Below, piece after piece: positions 7,776 to 15,422 of a stretch of 64,000 nucleotides of DNA. How positions within the stretch are numbered: the stretch's first letter is position 1; each line of letters begins with the position of its first letter. The DNA is taken from the NCBI GenBank assembly GCA_050305405.1, contig JBNLFG010000004.1:226260-290259 (forward strand), in the 5' to 3' direction. Position numbers and translations under genes: made by a program. The notes beneath the pieces are model-generated. The model saw only the letters and a list, made by a program, of their open reading frames with translations. It searched no databases and was not told the DNA's origin. The stretch is from Desulfolinea sp050305405. GTDB lineage: Bacteria; Chloroflexota; Anaerolineae; Anaerolineales; Villigracilaceae.

Positions 7776-9455
7776 TTATGGCAATGAATTGAAAAAGGCT
7801 TCCGGCATTTCGCTAAGATTATAGATACCGACATAATCTTCACCATTCCACTTAATGATCTTTTCGGGCGCATAGAGAGCGATAGCCTGCATCAGATTGG
7901 CAGGCATATTTCTGCGTACCTGTTGTGGGTAGTAGATGACCAGATAATCCGTATTACGTAGACTTTCGACAAAATTGGCATCCACATTTTCAACCAGATA
8001 AATATACTCCACCTGCCCGGGAAAATAATATGAGACCGGTCCGCGTGCGTACCAGGAGATCACCTTCAAGTCTTCGGCATTCTCTTTGGTCGATAAATAT
8101 TCCGCTGCCTGTTCGAGTCCTTCTCCATAACCATAAACCCTACTATTTTCTGGGCTTGACCAAGCAATAATCGGATTGTAATAGGTATAGTAATAGGGGT
8201 ATTGTGCAGAAGCCATCCACAAGAGTGTCGTACCTAAAAGAAGAATCCCTGCATAGACGAGGGGTGTTGCGTTTACTTTCAACTTATCTGCCAACCACCG
8301 AAAAAGCGAGACCATACCGATCGCGGCAACTACAGTAAGTGAAACGTAGCTCGTGAGAAAATAGTGGATTGAATTACGCCCGCCTGCAATCGAAAAAAGC
8401 AGGATCATCCCAAAAGCCAATAAGCTCATATTAAAGGTTACCCAACCTTCGTTCCGGGAGAGATATTTTTTCTTAAAGAATGCGAAGACAGAAAAAAGTA
8501 TCCCTGCCCAAAAGATCGGCGTCGTCCTCCAGAGAATGGTGCCAAGATGTTGAAAAAACTCAGTAAAGGCTGAGAGTTTCGTAGAATTCATATTGGGAAC
8601 AGCTGCCGCAACCCCCCGAAAAGCATAACTAAAAGCATCTCCATAAACTGCAGAGAGCATCGTCGCAGGCTCAACCCACATCCCTGGCCAAACGGTCACA
8701 TACGTCATCGCCAGCAACGCGAACCATATTCCAAAGGTCTTGATCATCCTGCCAATATTTCTCTTCAATCCATCTTGTCGCCCATCTTGAAAAATGAGTA
8801 AGGCTGCCATAGGCAGCAAGACTATGGCAGATGATTTTGTGCCATTCGCCAAACCTGCCACAACTGCTGAAAGCAATAAATAAAAACTTTTTCTCTCTCT
8901 TTGCAGATAAACCATAAGCGCTAGAACTGCGATCAAAGAAAATTGGGACAGCATGCCTTCATGGTTGATCACGCGTGATTGCCCAATGAAAAAAGGCTCC
9001 CCTGCAATAAGTATCACAGCGGCAAATGCTACTTGTTTCTCAATAAGTTTTTGCAAGAGAAAATAAACAACCAACAATAGCGCCGCAATAAAAATCACCT
9101 GTAGAAGACGCATCGCTCCAATCAATGCCAATGGATGAACACCATGCTCCAGAAAGAAGGTATCGATTACCTTCTCACTCAAATACCCCTGTCCCAACCC
9201 TCGGTATTCAGGAAAAACAAATAACATCCCTGCCAATCCCAGCCACATGGTCGTGACCGCTGGGTGATACATGTAGATCGTTTTGCCAAAATCGAAATGC
9301 GTGAGCGCATAATAGTAGTTTGCCCCAATTGTGAGCCAATCGGGTTCATCAACGATCAAAAAGGATTTCAGGCCGCCCAAACGGGGAATAAAAAAGAAAG
9401 CCAAAATAAAAAGAACCAGCCCTGCTTCAAACCAGAATCTATTCCTTTTTCTCAT
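7776..9455 (-). CDS. GT39-like integral membrane glycosyltransferase
   Basis: Polytopic membrane protein of about 559 residues. After the first helix comes LIVDEPDWLTIGANYYYAL, an acidic loop motif like the Asp-Glu of PMT-family transferases, then YMYHPAVTTMWLG and about ten helices, with a small soluble domain at the end. It would transfer a sugar from a polyprenyl-phosphate donor outside the membrane; the substrate is unknown. The chosen start (MRKRNRFWF) overlaps the stop of the upstream peptidase gene as TAATG, a coupling signal, so the two are cotranscribed. The longer frame would add nine residues from inside the peptidase gene. Confidence 0.75.
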   Translation of the reverse strand: MRKRNRFWFEAGLVLFILAFFFIPRLGGLKSFLIVDEPDWLTIGANYYYALTHFDFGKTIYMYHPAVTTMWLGLAGMLFVFPEYRGLGQGYLSEKVIDTFFLEHGVHPLALIGAMRLLQVIFIAALLLVVYFLLQKLIEKQVAFAAVILIAGEPFFIGQSRVINHEGMLSQFSLIAVLALMVYLQRERKSFYLLLSAVVAGLANGTKSSAIVLLPMAALLIFQDGRQDGLKRNIGRMIKTFGIWFALLAMTYVTVWPGMWVEPATMLSAVYGDAFSYAFRGVAAAVPNMNSTKLSAFTEFFQHLGTILWRTTPIFWAGILFSVFAFFKKKYLSRNEGWVTFNMSLLAFGMILLFSIAGGRNSIHYFLTSYVSLTVVAAIGMVSLFRWLADKLKVNATPLVYAGILLLGTTLLWMASAQYPYYYTYYNPIIAWSSPENSRVYGYGEGLEQAAEYLSTKENAEDLKVISWYARGPVSYYFPGQVEYIYLVENVDANFVESLRNTDYLVIYYPQQVRRNMPANLMQAIALYAPEKIIKWNGEDYVGIYNLSEMPEAFFNSLP

Positions 9456-10501
9456 TATTCGCTCAATAAATAAGCCATCACCCACTGCGCGGTGGCGACC
9501 AACGCATCGGTGTGCGTGCGTTCGTAATTATGCGACGCCTCCACGCCCGGGCCGATCAGCGCGTGCGCAAAATTGCCGCCCGAACGCACCGCCGCGCTCG
9601 CATCCGAGCCGTAGTAGGGATAAATATCGACCTTGTAGGGGATCTCGTTCGCGTCCGCCAACGTGCGCAGATGATTCGACAGCCCGTGATGATAGGGTCC
9701 GCTGCTATCTTTGACGCAGATCGTGGCGTGGAACTCATCGGATGTCTGCCCCTCGCCGATGGCTGCCATGTCGATGGCGACCAACTCGGATATTTCATCG
9801 GGCAGCCCCGCCGGAGCGCCGTGACCGACCTCTTCAAAATTGCTAATTAGGATGTAAACGGGACGCGCTGGTTTTAGACCTGCTTCCGTCATGGACGCAA
9901 CTGCCGCAAAAATAGCGGCTACCGCTGCCTTGTCGTCGAGGAAGCGTGAGCGGATAAAGCCATTCGTCACCTCCACGCGCGGATCAAAAGCCACAAAATC
10001 CCCGACTTGGATGCCCAACTCGCGCGTCTCCTCTGCGGACGATGTACGCGCATCCAAACGGACTTCCATGGTCTCCTCACTGCGTTTCGTCTCACTCGTC
10101 GCCGCGGCGTGGACATGGCTGGAGGCTTTGTTGATCATATACGAGCCACGTACCTGTCCGCCATCCTGTGTGAAGACCCAACAGCCCTCGGTCTCGACGC
10201 CGTTCAGCGTCAACCCGCCTAGGCGCGTCAATTGCAGCTTGCCGTTCCCCTTGATGACCTTCACCATCCCGCCGAGTGTATCGACGTGGGCAGTGATGGC
10301 ACGGGGGGAGCCAGAGCCAGCTTCCCAAACGATGACCAGCGAACCTTTATTCGTCCGTTTCAACGAGAGTTCGGGAAATTGCGCAAAGGCCTCTTCGACG
10401 TAGGCGATCGCTTTTTCAGTGTAGCCTGTTGGCGAGGGGGTATTTAACAGATCAACAAGGAAGTCGATCATTTTTTCGGTATTGATATTGGGTAATGACA
10501 T
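9455..10501 (-). CDS. M42-family metalloaminopeptidase
   Basis: Cytosolic dinuclear-zinc aminopeptidase of 348 residues related to glutamyl aminopeptidase/endoglucanase M and to the osmoprotectant-linked TIGR03106 branch. Candidate metal ligands are His72 and Asp74 (TAHVDT), Asp189/190 (FLDDKA), Glu223/224 (NFEEVGHG, including the catalytic base), Asp244 (AIDMAAIG) and His324 (ASHNYERTH). The ITAHVDTLGGMV and GSDASAAVRSGG segments are typical. It would trim N-terminal acidic or neutral residues from peptides. The gene ends in a TAATG overlap with the membrane glycosyltransferase. A palindromic repeat (10516) separates it from the thioesterase upstream. Confidence 0.9.
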   Translation of the reverse strand: MSLPNINTEKMIDFLVDLLNTPSPTGYTEKAIAYVEEAFAQFPELSLKRTNKGSLVIVWEAGSGSPRAITAHVDTLGGMVKVIKGNGKLQLTRLGGLTLNGVETEGCWVFTQDGGQVRGSYMINKASSHVHAAATSETKRSEETMEVRLDARTSSAEETRELGIQVGDFVAFDPRVEVTNGFIRSRFLDDKAAVAAIFAAVASMTEAGLKPARPVYILISNFEEVGHGAPAGLPDEISELVAIDMAAIGEGQTSDEFHATICVKDSSGPYHHGLSNHLRTLADANEIPYKVDIYPYYGSDASAAVRSGGNFAHALIGPGVEASHNYERTHTDALVATAQWVMAYLLSE

Positions 10502-10515
10502 TTTATTTTCCTATT

Positions 10516-10543
10516 GTAGGGGAGACCAGCCGGTCGCCCTTAC
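10516..10543. repeat. GTAGGGGCG-type palindrome, copy 1
   Basis: GTAGGGGAGACC followed by GGTCGCCCTTAC with a short centre. Same family as 14845, 22807 and 63972. The stop codon of the thioesterase (10540-10542) lies inside it. Confidence 0.85.
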
Positions 10544-10962
10544 GCTAAACCTTCAAACTCAGAAATCGCCTTGCGCATCTCATCAGGGATCGGAATCGTC
10601 TTTTGGGTATGATAATCAAACGCTACCAGAATCACATAGCCCGATGCAAGGACTTCTCCCGTCTCAGCGTGGACGATTGCTTGATTGACCGTCATCGATT
10701 TGTTGCCGAGCTTGCAGGTACACACACCTGCTTTGACAGGTGTTTCGTATTCGACCGGAGCGTGATAGGTGATCTTGGATTCAGCCATAATAACGCCAAT
10801 ATCCATAAAGGATTGTCCTGGTACGAAAAGCCCCAGCTCAATAAAATAATGAATGCGCGCCTGCTCGAAGTAGGTCAGGTATTTTGAATTGTTCAAATGC
10901 CCCTGGGGATCCAGATCCCCGTAGCGGACTTCAATGGGATGAAAGAATTTGATTTTAAACAT
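10540..10962 (-). CDS. Hotdog-fold acyl-CoA thioesterase (4HBT/YbgC type)
   Basis: Small cytosolic hotdog protein of 140 residues. The N-terminal signature RYGDLDPQGHLNNSKYLTYFEQAR is that of the 4-hydroxybenzoyl-CoA thioesterase/FadM/YbgC family, with a catalytic Asp (16 or 18) preceding Gly-His and Asn-Asn. It would cleave an acyl-CoA thioester; chain preference is unknown. The start at 10962 is the family's normal N-terminus. The C-terminus and stop are supplied by a GTAGGGGCG-type repeat, so the last residues may differ from relatives. It is transcribed away from the membrane protein at 11017, leaving only 54 nt for two divergent promoters. Confidence 0.88.
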   Translation of the reverse strand: MFKIKFFHPIEVRYGDLDPQGHLNNSKYLTYFEQARIHYFIELGLFVPGQSFMDIGVIMAESKITYHAPVEYETPVKAGVCTCKLGNKSMTVNQAIVHAETGEVLASGYVILVAFDYHTQKTIPIPDEMRKAISEFEGLA

Positions 10963-11016
10963 GTAAAGTATTATAACCTTGGAACATACTTTGTCCTCTT
11001 TTCAAGGTCAATTTTT

Positions 11017-12495
11017 ATGCGTAAATATGTTTTCCAAAAAGCATTGAGCTTTGTTCTAAAAGTTATTCTATCCTTATACTTTCTCTTTCCGGTAGGATAT
11101 TCTCTTTATGCGCAAATCCAACACATTATAAAAACATGGGATGCGGGCCAATTTCTTTTATTTGAGGCCTTGGTTATTATTTCTCTTGCTCCCGCTATCT
11201 TCATTGTTTTTCTAAAGGATCATTCATTTTCTTCACCCGATAAACTACGCCCTTATCTGATTGTTTGGATACTTGCAGTAGCACTCGTGTTTAGAGTCTT
11301 GCTCGCACAACTGATCAGTACTGATTTTACATCCGATTTTGCTGATGTACATGCTGCTGCGCTGGATATATTCGCAGGATACCCTTTAAAAAATCTGGGA
11401 GAGTATCCGAACATCCCGAATTCATTACATTTAAACATGCCAGCTATTATTTTGGCACAAATGTACAATTTTTTTGGTCCTGGGCCAAGGGTTGCGAAAA
11501 TTTTTATTATCGTATTGGATACGCTGACAACCTTTTTTATTTATCAAACAGGGAAAATGATTGACCGCGAGAAAACAGGGATTTTAGCAGCTCTTTTATA
11601 TGCACTGCTTCCCTCGATTAGTATATATACTGGGACCCTGGCAGGAGAATACTTAGCGTTTCCATTTATGCTACTAGCAATCATAATCTATATTTATCTC
11701 CATAATTCGGAAAAAAGTTACTTACATAATTTTCTTGGATTCGTCTTATTAGGAATAGCTACAGGTATTCTGGATTGGTTCCGTCCATTAGGAATGGTTT
11801 TACTAATTGCATTTATCATTGCCAACTTACTAAAAACAAACACCCCTCAGCACTTTCTGAAAATGACTTCCCTATCATTGATATTATTCATTGCCTACAG
11901 TCTGACGACACAATTAGCAGTAAATATTTCTGAGCATGTTTTTAAAACCAACATTCGGGGGACTTCACAACGAATCGGAGAATACTTTATAAAAGGCTTG
12001 AATCCTACTTCAGGAGGAAGGGTTACGCTAGAAGACCATAATATTGTTTATAAAACGTATAATCAGTTTGGTGAGGATTCGGCTGGAGCGCAACGCTATT
12101 TGATCCAATTGGCACTTTCCAGACTTGATAGTGAAACTTTTATTAACCTCGCCAAAGAAAAATTTCTTCTGATCTGGTCTACCCATGACTCTCTTTTCGA
12201 TTATGCATTGATAGGTTCAAATGATCGTGAATTTGTTGAATTACTCCGAAATTTTGAAACTCTATTATGGCCTATGATCACTTTTTTCATTATGTACAAC
12301 GCCTACACATCTTTTCGAAAAAAAATAAACCCCGGACTATTTGCGATGCAATTGTTTATTCTTGGTTTTGCAATACTCTTTATTTTTATGGAAGTCCAAA
12401 ATCGTTATATTGCGATTGTTATTCCTTATTCAGTTTTACTATCAATAATTGGGGCAAACCAGTTTTTCTCTGATATTACGCCCAAAAGCCTATAG
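11017..12495 (+). CDS. GT39-like integral membrane protein, AT-rich
   Basis: About 492 residues with ten or more hydrophobic helices. After the second or third helix comes TDFTSDFADVHAAALDIFAGYP, an acidic loop in the position of the catalytic motif of PMT/GT39 transferases, followed by LNMPAIILAQMYNFFGPG and KTGILAALLYALLPS, which are also typical. I start at the ATG of MRKYVFQK; the upstream 40 residues of the longest frame lie antisense to the thioesterase start. AAGGT lies upstream. The gene is much richer in A and T than its neighbours, suggesting later arrival. Substrate unknown; it probably acts in cell-surface glycan or glycolipid assembly. Confidence 0.72.
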   Translation: MRKYVFQKALSFVLKVILSLYFLFPVGYSLYAQIQHIIKTWDAGQFLLFEALVIISLAPAIFIVFLKDHSFSSPDKLRPYLIVWILAVALVFRVLLAQLISTDFTSDFADVHAAALDIFAGYPLKNLGEYPNIPNSLHLNMPAIILAQMYNFFGPGPRVAKIFIIVLDTLTTFFIYQTGKMIDREKTGILAALLYALLPSISIYTGTLAGEYLAFPFMLLAIIIYIYLHNSEKSYLHNFLGFVLLGIATGILDWFRPLGMVLLIAFIIANLLKTNTPQHFLKMTSLSLILFIAYSLTTQLAVNISEHVFKTNIRGTSQRIGEYFIKGLNPTSGGRVTLEDHNIVYKTYNQFGEDSAGAQRYLIQLALSRLDSETFINLAKEKFLLIWSTHDSLFDYALIGSNDREFVELLRNFETLLWPMITFFIMYNAYTSFRKKINPGLFAMQLFILGFAILFIFMEVQNRYIAIVIPYSVLLSIIGANQFFSDITPKSL

Positions 12496-12500
12496 ATATA

Positions 12501-13193
12501 TCATCTACAATAATTTGCCAGCCCCTCGTGCGATAAGATAACGATGCGCCCCTTATTGTTCAATCTGATGAATTTCTGTTTCTTGAAAAGCGTCATCGCC
12601 TGATTGACACGCTTGCGGGACGCGCCGACGAGATCGGCGATATCGCCCTGGGTCAGGCTGATGGGGATTTCGACCTCACCCTGCCCTTTCTCACGTCCGT
12701 ATCGCTCGGCAAAGGCCAGGAGCTGCCGCGCCACGCGTCCATTCACATCCAAGGTTGCGAGGGCCTGGATCAACTGATCCGACAATCGCACGCGGGAGGA
12801 CATAATTTGCACCAGATTGCGCGCTACGGGCGGGACTTCGTCCACAAGATAGTTGAATGTGCGTTTGTCCATCCAGAGCATGAGCGAGTTTTCGAGCGTG
12901 ACGGCGTTGGCGGAACGCCCCACGCTGTCGATCAGGCTCATCTCGCCGAGCAGATCGCCCGCCCCCAAAATCGATAGAATTACATCGCGCTCGCCATCTT
13001 GAACGTGAATTTTGAGTGTGCCATACAAAATGACGTAGACTGCCTCGCCGGGCTGCTCGATGGTCAGCACATTCGTGCCGGCAGGAAAGATGCGGCGGTG
13101 CGCGCGTTGCGCCACCCAATCGAGTTGCTTGGGCGACATTCCCTCGAATAACTTAATTCCTGTTAATAGGCTGCGAGTATCGTCATTTTTCAT
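12501..13193 (-). CDS. Crp/Fnr-family transcription regulator
   Basis: DNA-binding regulator of 230 residues. Residues ~15-130 form a cyclic-nucleotide-binding-type beta roll (GTNVLTIEQPGEAVYVILYGTL, then GAGDLLGEMSLID). Residues ~145-225 form the helix-turn-helix of the Crp family (LTQGDIADLVGASRKRVNQAM). The phosphate-cassette arginine of true cAMP receptors is not obvious: the region reads GEMSLIDSVGRSANA, where an Arg-Ser pair could still bind a nucleotide. There is no Fnr-like N-terminal cysteine cluster. A strong AAGGAG precedes the ATG. The next gene upstream on the same strand, 49 nt away, is a metallo-beta-lactamase-fold hydrolase, so the two may be coexpressed. Confidence 0.88.
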   Translation of the reverse strand: MKNDDTRSLLTGIKLFEGMSPKQLDWVAQRAHRRIFPAGTNVLTIEQPGEAVYVILYGTLKIHVQDGERDVILSILGAGDLLGEMSLIDSVGRSANAVTLENSLMLWMDKRTFNYLVDEVPPVARNLVQIMSSRVRLSDQLIQALATLDVNGRVARQLLAFAERYGREKGQGEVEIPISLTQGDIADLVGASRKRVNQAMTLFKKQKFIRLNNKGRIVILSHEGLANYCR

Positions 13194-13242
13194 GGCATTC
13201 TCCTTGCGTTATTTTACCCTTCAACAGGTGCGACGCACTATT

Positions 13243-14172
13243 TTACGCTGGCACGCGCACCCGAACAGACAGCGAGATCGTCAAGCCCTCATACGCCGCC
13301 TGCACACCAGCAAAACGCTCACGCGCGCCACGCTCAATTTCTTCGAGCTGCTCATCGTCATAAGACGGATCGTGATGAAAAAGCACCAACTGCCCGACCT
13401 CTGCTGCATTCGCTGTCGCGCAGGCCATTTTGACTGTCGAGTGTCCATAGCCCTGCGTCGAAGGGAATCCCGTCAGTTCGCCGCGATAATGCGCCTCGGT
13501 ATACTGCGCATCATGGATGAGCAGATTTGCCCGCTCCGCAAAGCGCACCAGTTTGCGGTCGGTGCCCACGTAGCCTTCGGTATCGGTGGCGTAAACGATG
13601 GATTGTCCACGCCACGAAATGCGATAAACATAGACGCCCCCCGGATGCGCATACGAGCGCTGGATGCGGACGATCAGCGCGTCGCGCTCGAAATTTGGGC
13701 TTGCTTCCGTTACCCGAATGCCTGCCTCATCCCAAACGATGATCTGCGAATCCCGCACCGAGCGGATATTCTTCCGTGCGCCCATATCCTGCAGGCTGAC
13801 GGGAAAACTCGTCGGCGATTGGTTCTGCTCCAGCACTGTTGATAGCGCATCGGGTGTCATCCCCGGCCCAAAAATATTCAGCTGCGCATTCGGCATATAC
13901 GCTGGGGTGAAGAAGGGAAATCCCTGCACGTGGTCGTGGTGCATATGGCTGAAGAGTAGCATCAACTGACTTGCACGCCGACCCTGCCCAATCTCACGAG
14001 CGAGTTCCTGCCCAAGCGGGATGATGCCCGTCCCGGCATCCAGAATGAGCGTCTTCTCGCCCGCGCGGATTTCCACACAGGAGGTGTTCCCGCCAAATTG
14101 CATGGTTTCTTTCCTCGGCACAGGATAACTCCCACGCACACCCCAAAACACGACATCCAGTTGTTCGTTCAT
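13243..14172 (-). CDS. Metallo-beta-lactamase-fold hydrolase (PhnP/RNase Z/phosphodiesterase-like)
   Basis: Cytosolic MBL-fold protein of 309 residues. The metal motif is SHMHHDHVQG (His76, His78, Asp80, His81), with further ligands in the LLIHDAQY, GYGHSTV and LVLFHHDP segments. The start WGVRGSYPVP, the FGGNTSCVEI strand and the EE/ER-rich C-terminus are typical of COG1234/COG1235 proteins, which include phosphodiesterases, RNase Z and PhnP. GGAGG precedes the ATG. Its position directly upstream of the Crp/Fnr gene allows the guess that it hydrolyses a cyclic nucleotide sensed by that regulator; nothing in the sequence proves it. Confidence 0.85.
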   Translation of the reverse strand: MNEQLDVVFWGVRGSYPVPRKETMQFGGNTSCVEIRAGEKTLILDAGTGIIPLGQELAREIGQGRRASQLMLLFSHMHHDHVQGFPFFTPAYMPNAQLNIFGPGMTPDALSTVLEQNQSPTSFPVSLQDMGARKNIRSVRDSQIIVWDEAGIRVTEASPNFERDALIVRIQRSYAHPGGVYVYRISWRGQSIVYATDTEGYVGTDRKLVRFAERANLLIHDAQYTEAHYRGELTGFPSTQGYGHSTVKMACATANAAEVGQLVLFHHDPSYDDEQLEEIERGARERFAGVQAAYEGLTISLSVRVRVPA

Positions 14173-14276
14173 TTTCTACCTCCAGATCAAATAAAGACAT
14201 CTCTATTATCTTCGGTAGAAAAAAGCGCACAAGGAAATATTTCCCACCACTATTGGGAATTTCGGGACAAAAGATG

Positions 14277-14305
14277 AAAATCCCCCGGCTTTTACCGAGG
14301 GATTT
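14277..14305 (-). terminator. Terminator of the small gene at 14311
   Basis: Minus strand: AAATCCCTCGG, a loop, then CCGGGGGATTTT. It begins six bases after the stop codon of the 60-residue gene. Confidence 0.8.
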
Positions 14306-14310
14306 GGCTT

Positions 14311-14493
14311 TTAGGTGAGCCTTTCTACGATCAGCAGGAAGTCGACCGTTGCCGTTGCTCCCATCGGTCGAAAAGTGGGCTTAACATTGGGAATGATGGA
14401 TACCACCTCGCCGCGTAAGTTGTTTAGGAATTCTTCCAAACGGTCTTTGTCTTCGGTCATTTTCAGCGGGAAACGATGAACTTTGTACTTCAT
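14311..14493 (-). CDS. Small conserved-looking protein (60 aa), function unknown
   Basis: A 60-residue protein starting MKYKVHRFPLKM with a strong AAAGGAG before the ATG and its own terminator just after the stop, so a real gene. The alternation of strand-helix-strand (KYKVHRF, DRLEEFLNNL, EVVSIIPNV, TVDFLLIVERL) resembles the small DUF4177-like fold, in which a helix of the form LE-x-LN-L precedes a strand rich in V and I. No enzyme motif, no cysteines and no membrane segment. It is probably a cytosolic small-domain protein. I cannot assign a function. Confidence 0.75.
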   Translation of the reverse strand: MKYKVHRFPLKMTEDKDRLEEFLNNLRGEVVSIIPNVKPTFRPMGATATVDFLLIVERLT

Positions 14494-14596
14494 TTCAATA
14501 CTCCTTTCGCCTGTAATCAGGCATCTAATTCAAGTATAGAGAAAAGAGGAGGGCGAAACAATAGGTATTCTGAAAATGTTTTTAGAATAAATGTGC

Positions 14597-14602
14597 TAAA
14601 AT
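14597..14602 (+). promoter_or_regulatory. Probable extended -10 box, leaderless start of the Cas4-like gene
   Basis: TGCTAAAAT ends nine bases before the ATG at 14612 and there is no Shine-Dalgarno sequence in between. A transcript from this box would begin at or next to the start codon. No convincing -35 box is visible. Confidence 0.4.
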
Positions 14603-14611
14603 GTAGCTCTT

Positions 14612-14848
14612 ATGAAAGCTATTCGTTCTTCTGAAATCGGATCGTATCTTTTTTGCAAGCGGGCCTGGTGGTATGCGCGTCAGGGCGAAGAGTCTGCTAA
14701 CCAAGCCGAGATGATGGCTGGCACCCAACTCCACGAGCGGCATGGACGTCGGGTTGTCAAGGCCGGAATGACGCGCGTGTTGGCAATCATCCTGATGTTG
14801 GTGGCAGTCGTTTTGCTGGTCTCGTATTGCACGGTACAAATTCTATAG
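14612..14848 (+). pseudogene. Cas4/Dna2-like membrane nuclease, N-terminal fragment split off by a repeat
   Basis: 78 residues. The front matches the N-terminus of Cas4/Dna2-type nucleases: SSEIGSYLFCKRAWWY carries the first [4Fe-4S] cysteine (Cys15) and the aromatic patch; the QAEM...GTQLHERHG stretch supplies the conserved Gly-x-x-x-His. Residues ~55-72 are a membrane helix. The stop codon TAG at 14846-14848 belongs to a GTAGGGGCG-type palindrome. Removing the 28 nt 14845-14872 joins this frame to the next gene without a stop, so both pieces are most simply one gene interrupted by the repeat. It could still be expressed as a separate chain, which would keep the iron-sulfur site working only if both halves meet in the membrane. 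Confidence 0.7.
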
Positions 14849-14872
14849 GGACGAACGGCCGTTCGCCCCTAC
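14845..14872. repeat. GTAGGGGCG-type palindrome, copy 2, inside a Cas4-like gene
   Basis: ATAGGGACGAAC followed by GTTCGCCCCTAC; the core CGAACGGCCGTTCG is a perfect palindrome. Its 28 nt (remainder 1 modulo 3) bring the TAG and shift the frame between the two halves of the nuclease gene. Confidence 0.85.
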
Positions 14873-14882
14873 TCAACTATCT

Positions 14883-15401
14883 ATGACACTTTTCCCCCTG
14901 GCTTTACTCCTTTTAGCGGTTGCCTTTATTCTCTTCTGGCAATCTGATAAACAACGGAAGCAAACCGGTCTTCCGGGCGGGCGCGTGATCTATACAGACA
15001 CGCGTAGCTGGGGTGTCGTCGATAGGCCGCTTTACGACCGTAAACTCCGTTTAGCCGGAAAACCGGATTATCTGGTAGAGCGTGACGGGGAAATCATCCC
15101 GGTCGAGGTGAAATCAGGTCAAGCGCCCAATGCACCTTATGATTCGCATATTTATCAATTGGCTTCTTATTGTTTATTGGTAGAAAGGACGCTGGGCAAG
15201 CGTCCCGCTTATGGCATTATCCATTATGAGAATCGCGATTTTGCAATTGACTACACTCCTGAGCTTGAAGCTGCCTTGCTGGAGATTTTGAACGAGATGC
15301 GCAGTGATGAACGTCGCAGTGATGTGGATTGTTCGCACGATTCTCCGGCGCGCTGTCGCGGTTGTGGCTACCGTAAAATCTGCGACCAGCGACTGGCTTG
15401 A
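14883..15401 (+). CDS. Cas4/Dna2-like PD-(D/E)XK nuclease, C-terminal fragment
   Basis: 172 residues: a membrane helix (~3-20), a basic stretch, then the nuclease core. Asp62 (GKPDYLV) and Glu75-x-Lys77 (PVEVKSG) are the PD-(D/E)XK catalytic set. The QLASYCLL helix supplies the usual Gln and Tyr, and Cys158, Cys161 and Cys167 (RCRGCGYRKIC) are the three C-terminal ligands of the Cas4-type [4Fe-4S] cluster. The fourth ligand lies in the preceding fragment. A single-strand DNA exonuclease activity is expected from the family. No cas genes or CRISPR array are near, so this is a stand-alone housekeeping-type relative. The ATG at 14883 lacks a Shine-Dalgarno sequence. nadK starts 21 nt downstream. 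Confidence 0.8.
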   Translation: MTLFPLALLLLAVAFILFWQSDKQRKQTGLPGGRVIYTDTRSWGVVDRPLYDRKLRLAGKPDYLVERDGEIIPVEVKSGQAPNAPYDSHIYQLASYCLLVERTLGKRPAYGIIHYENRDFAIDYTPELEAALLEILNEMRSDERRSDVDCSHDSPARCRGCGYRKICDQRLA

Positions 15402-15407
15402 TTCCTG

Positions 15408-15413
15408 TATAAT
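15408..15413 (+). promoter_or_regulatory. -10 box (TATAAT) for nadK, near-leaderless
   Basis: TGTATAAT, an extended -10 box, ends nine bases before the nadK ATG at 15423. A start roughly seven bases downstream would leave a leader of only a few bases. Confidence 0.5.
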
Positions 15414-15422
15414 AGGGGCATT

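Noticed and set aside
14612..15401. Cas4 as part of a CRISPR-Cas locus
   Set aside because: No other cas gene and no array in the window; the membrane helices point to a stand-alone relative.
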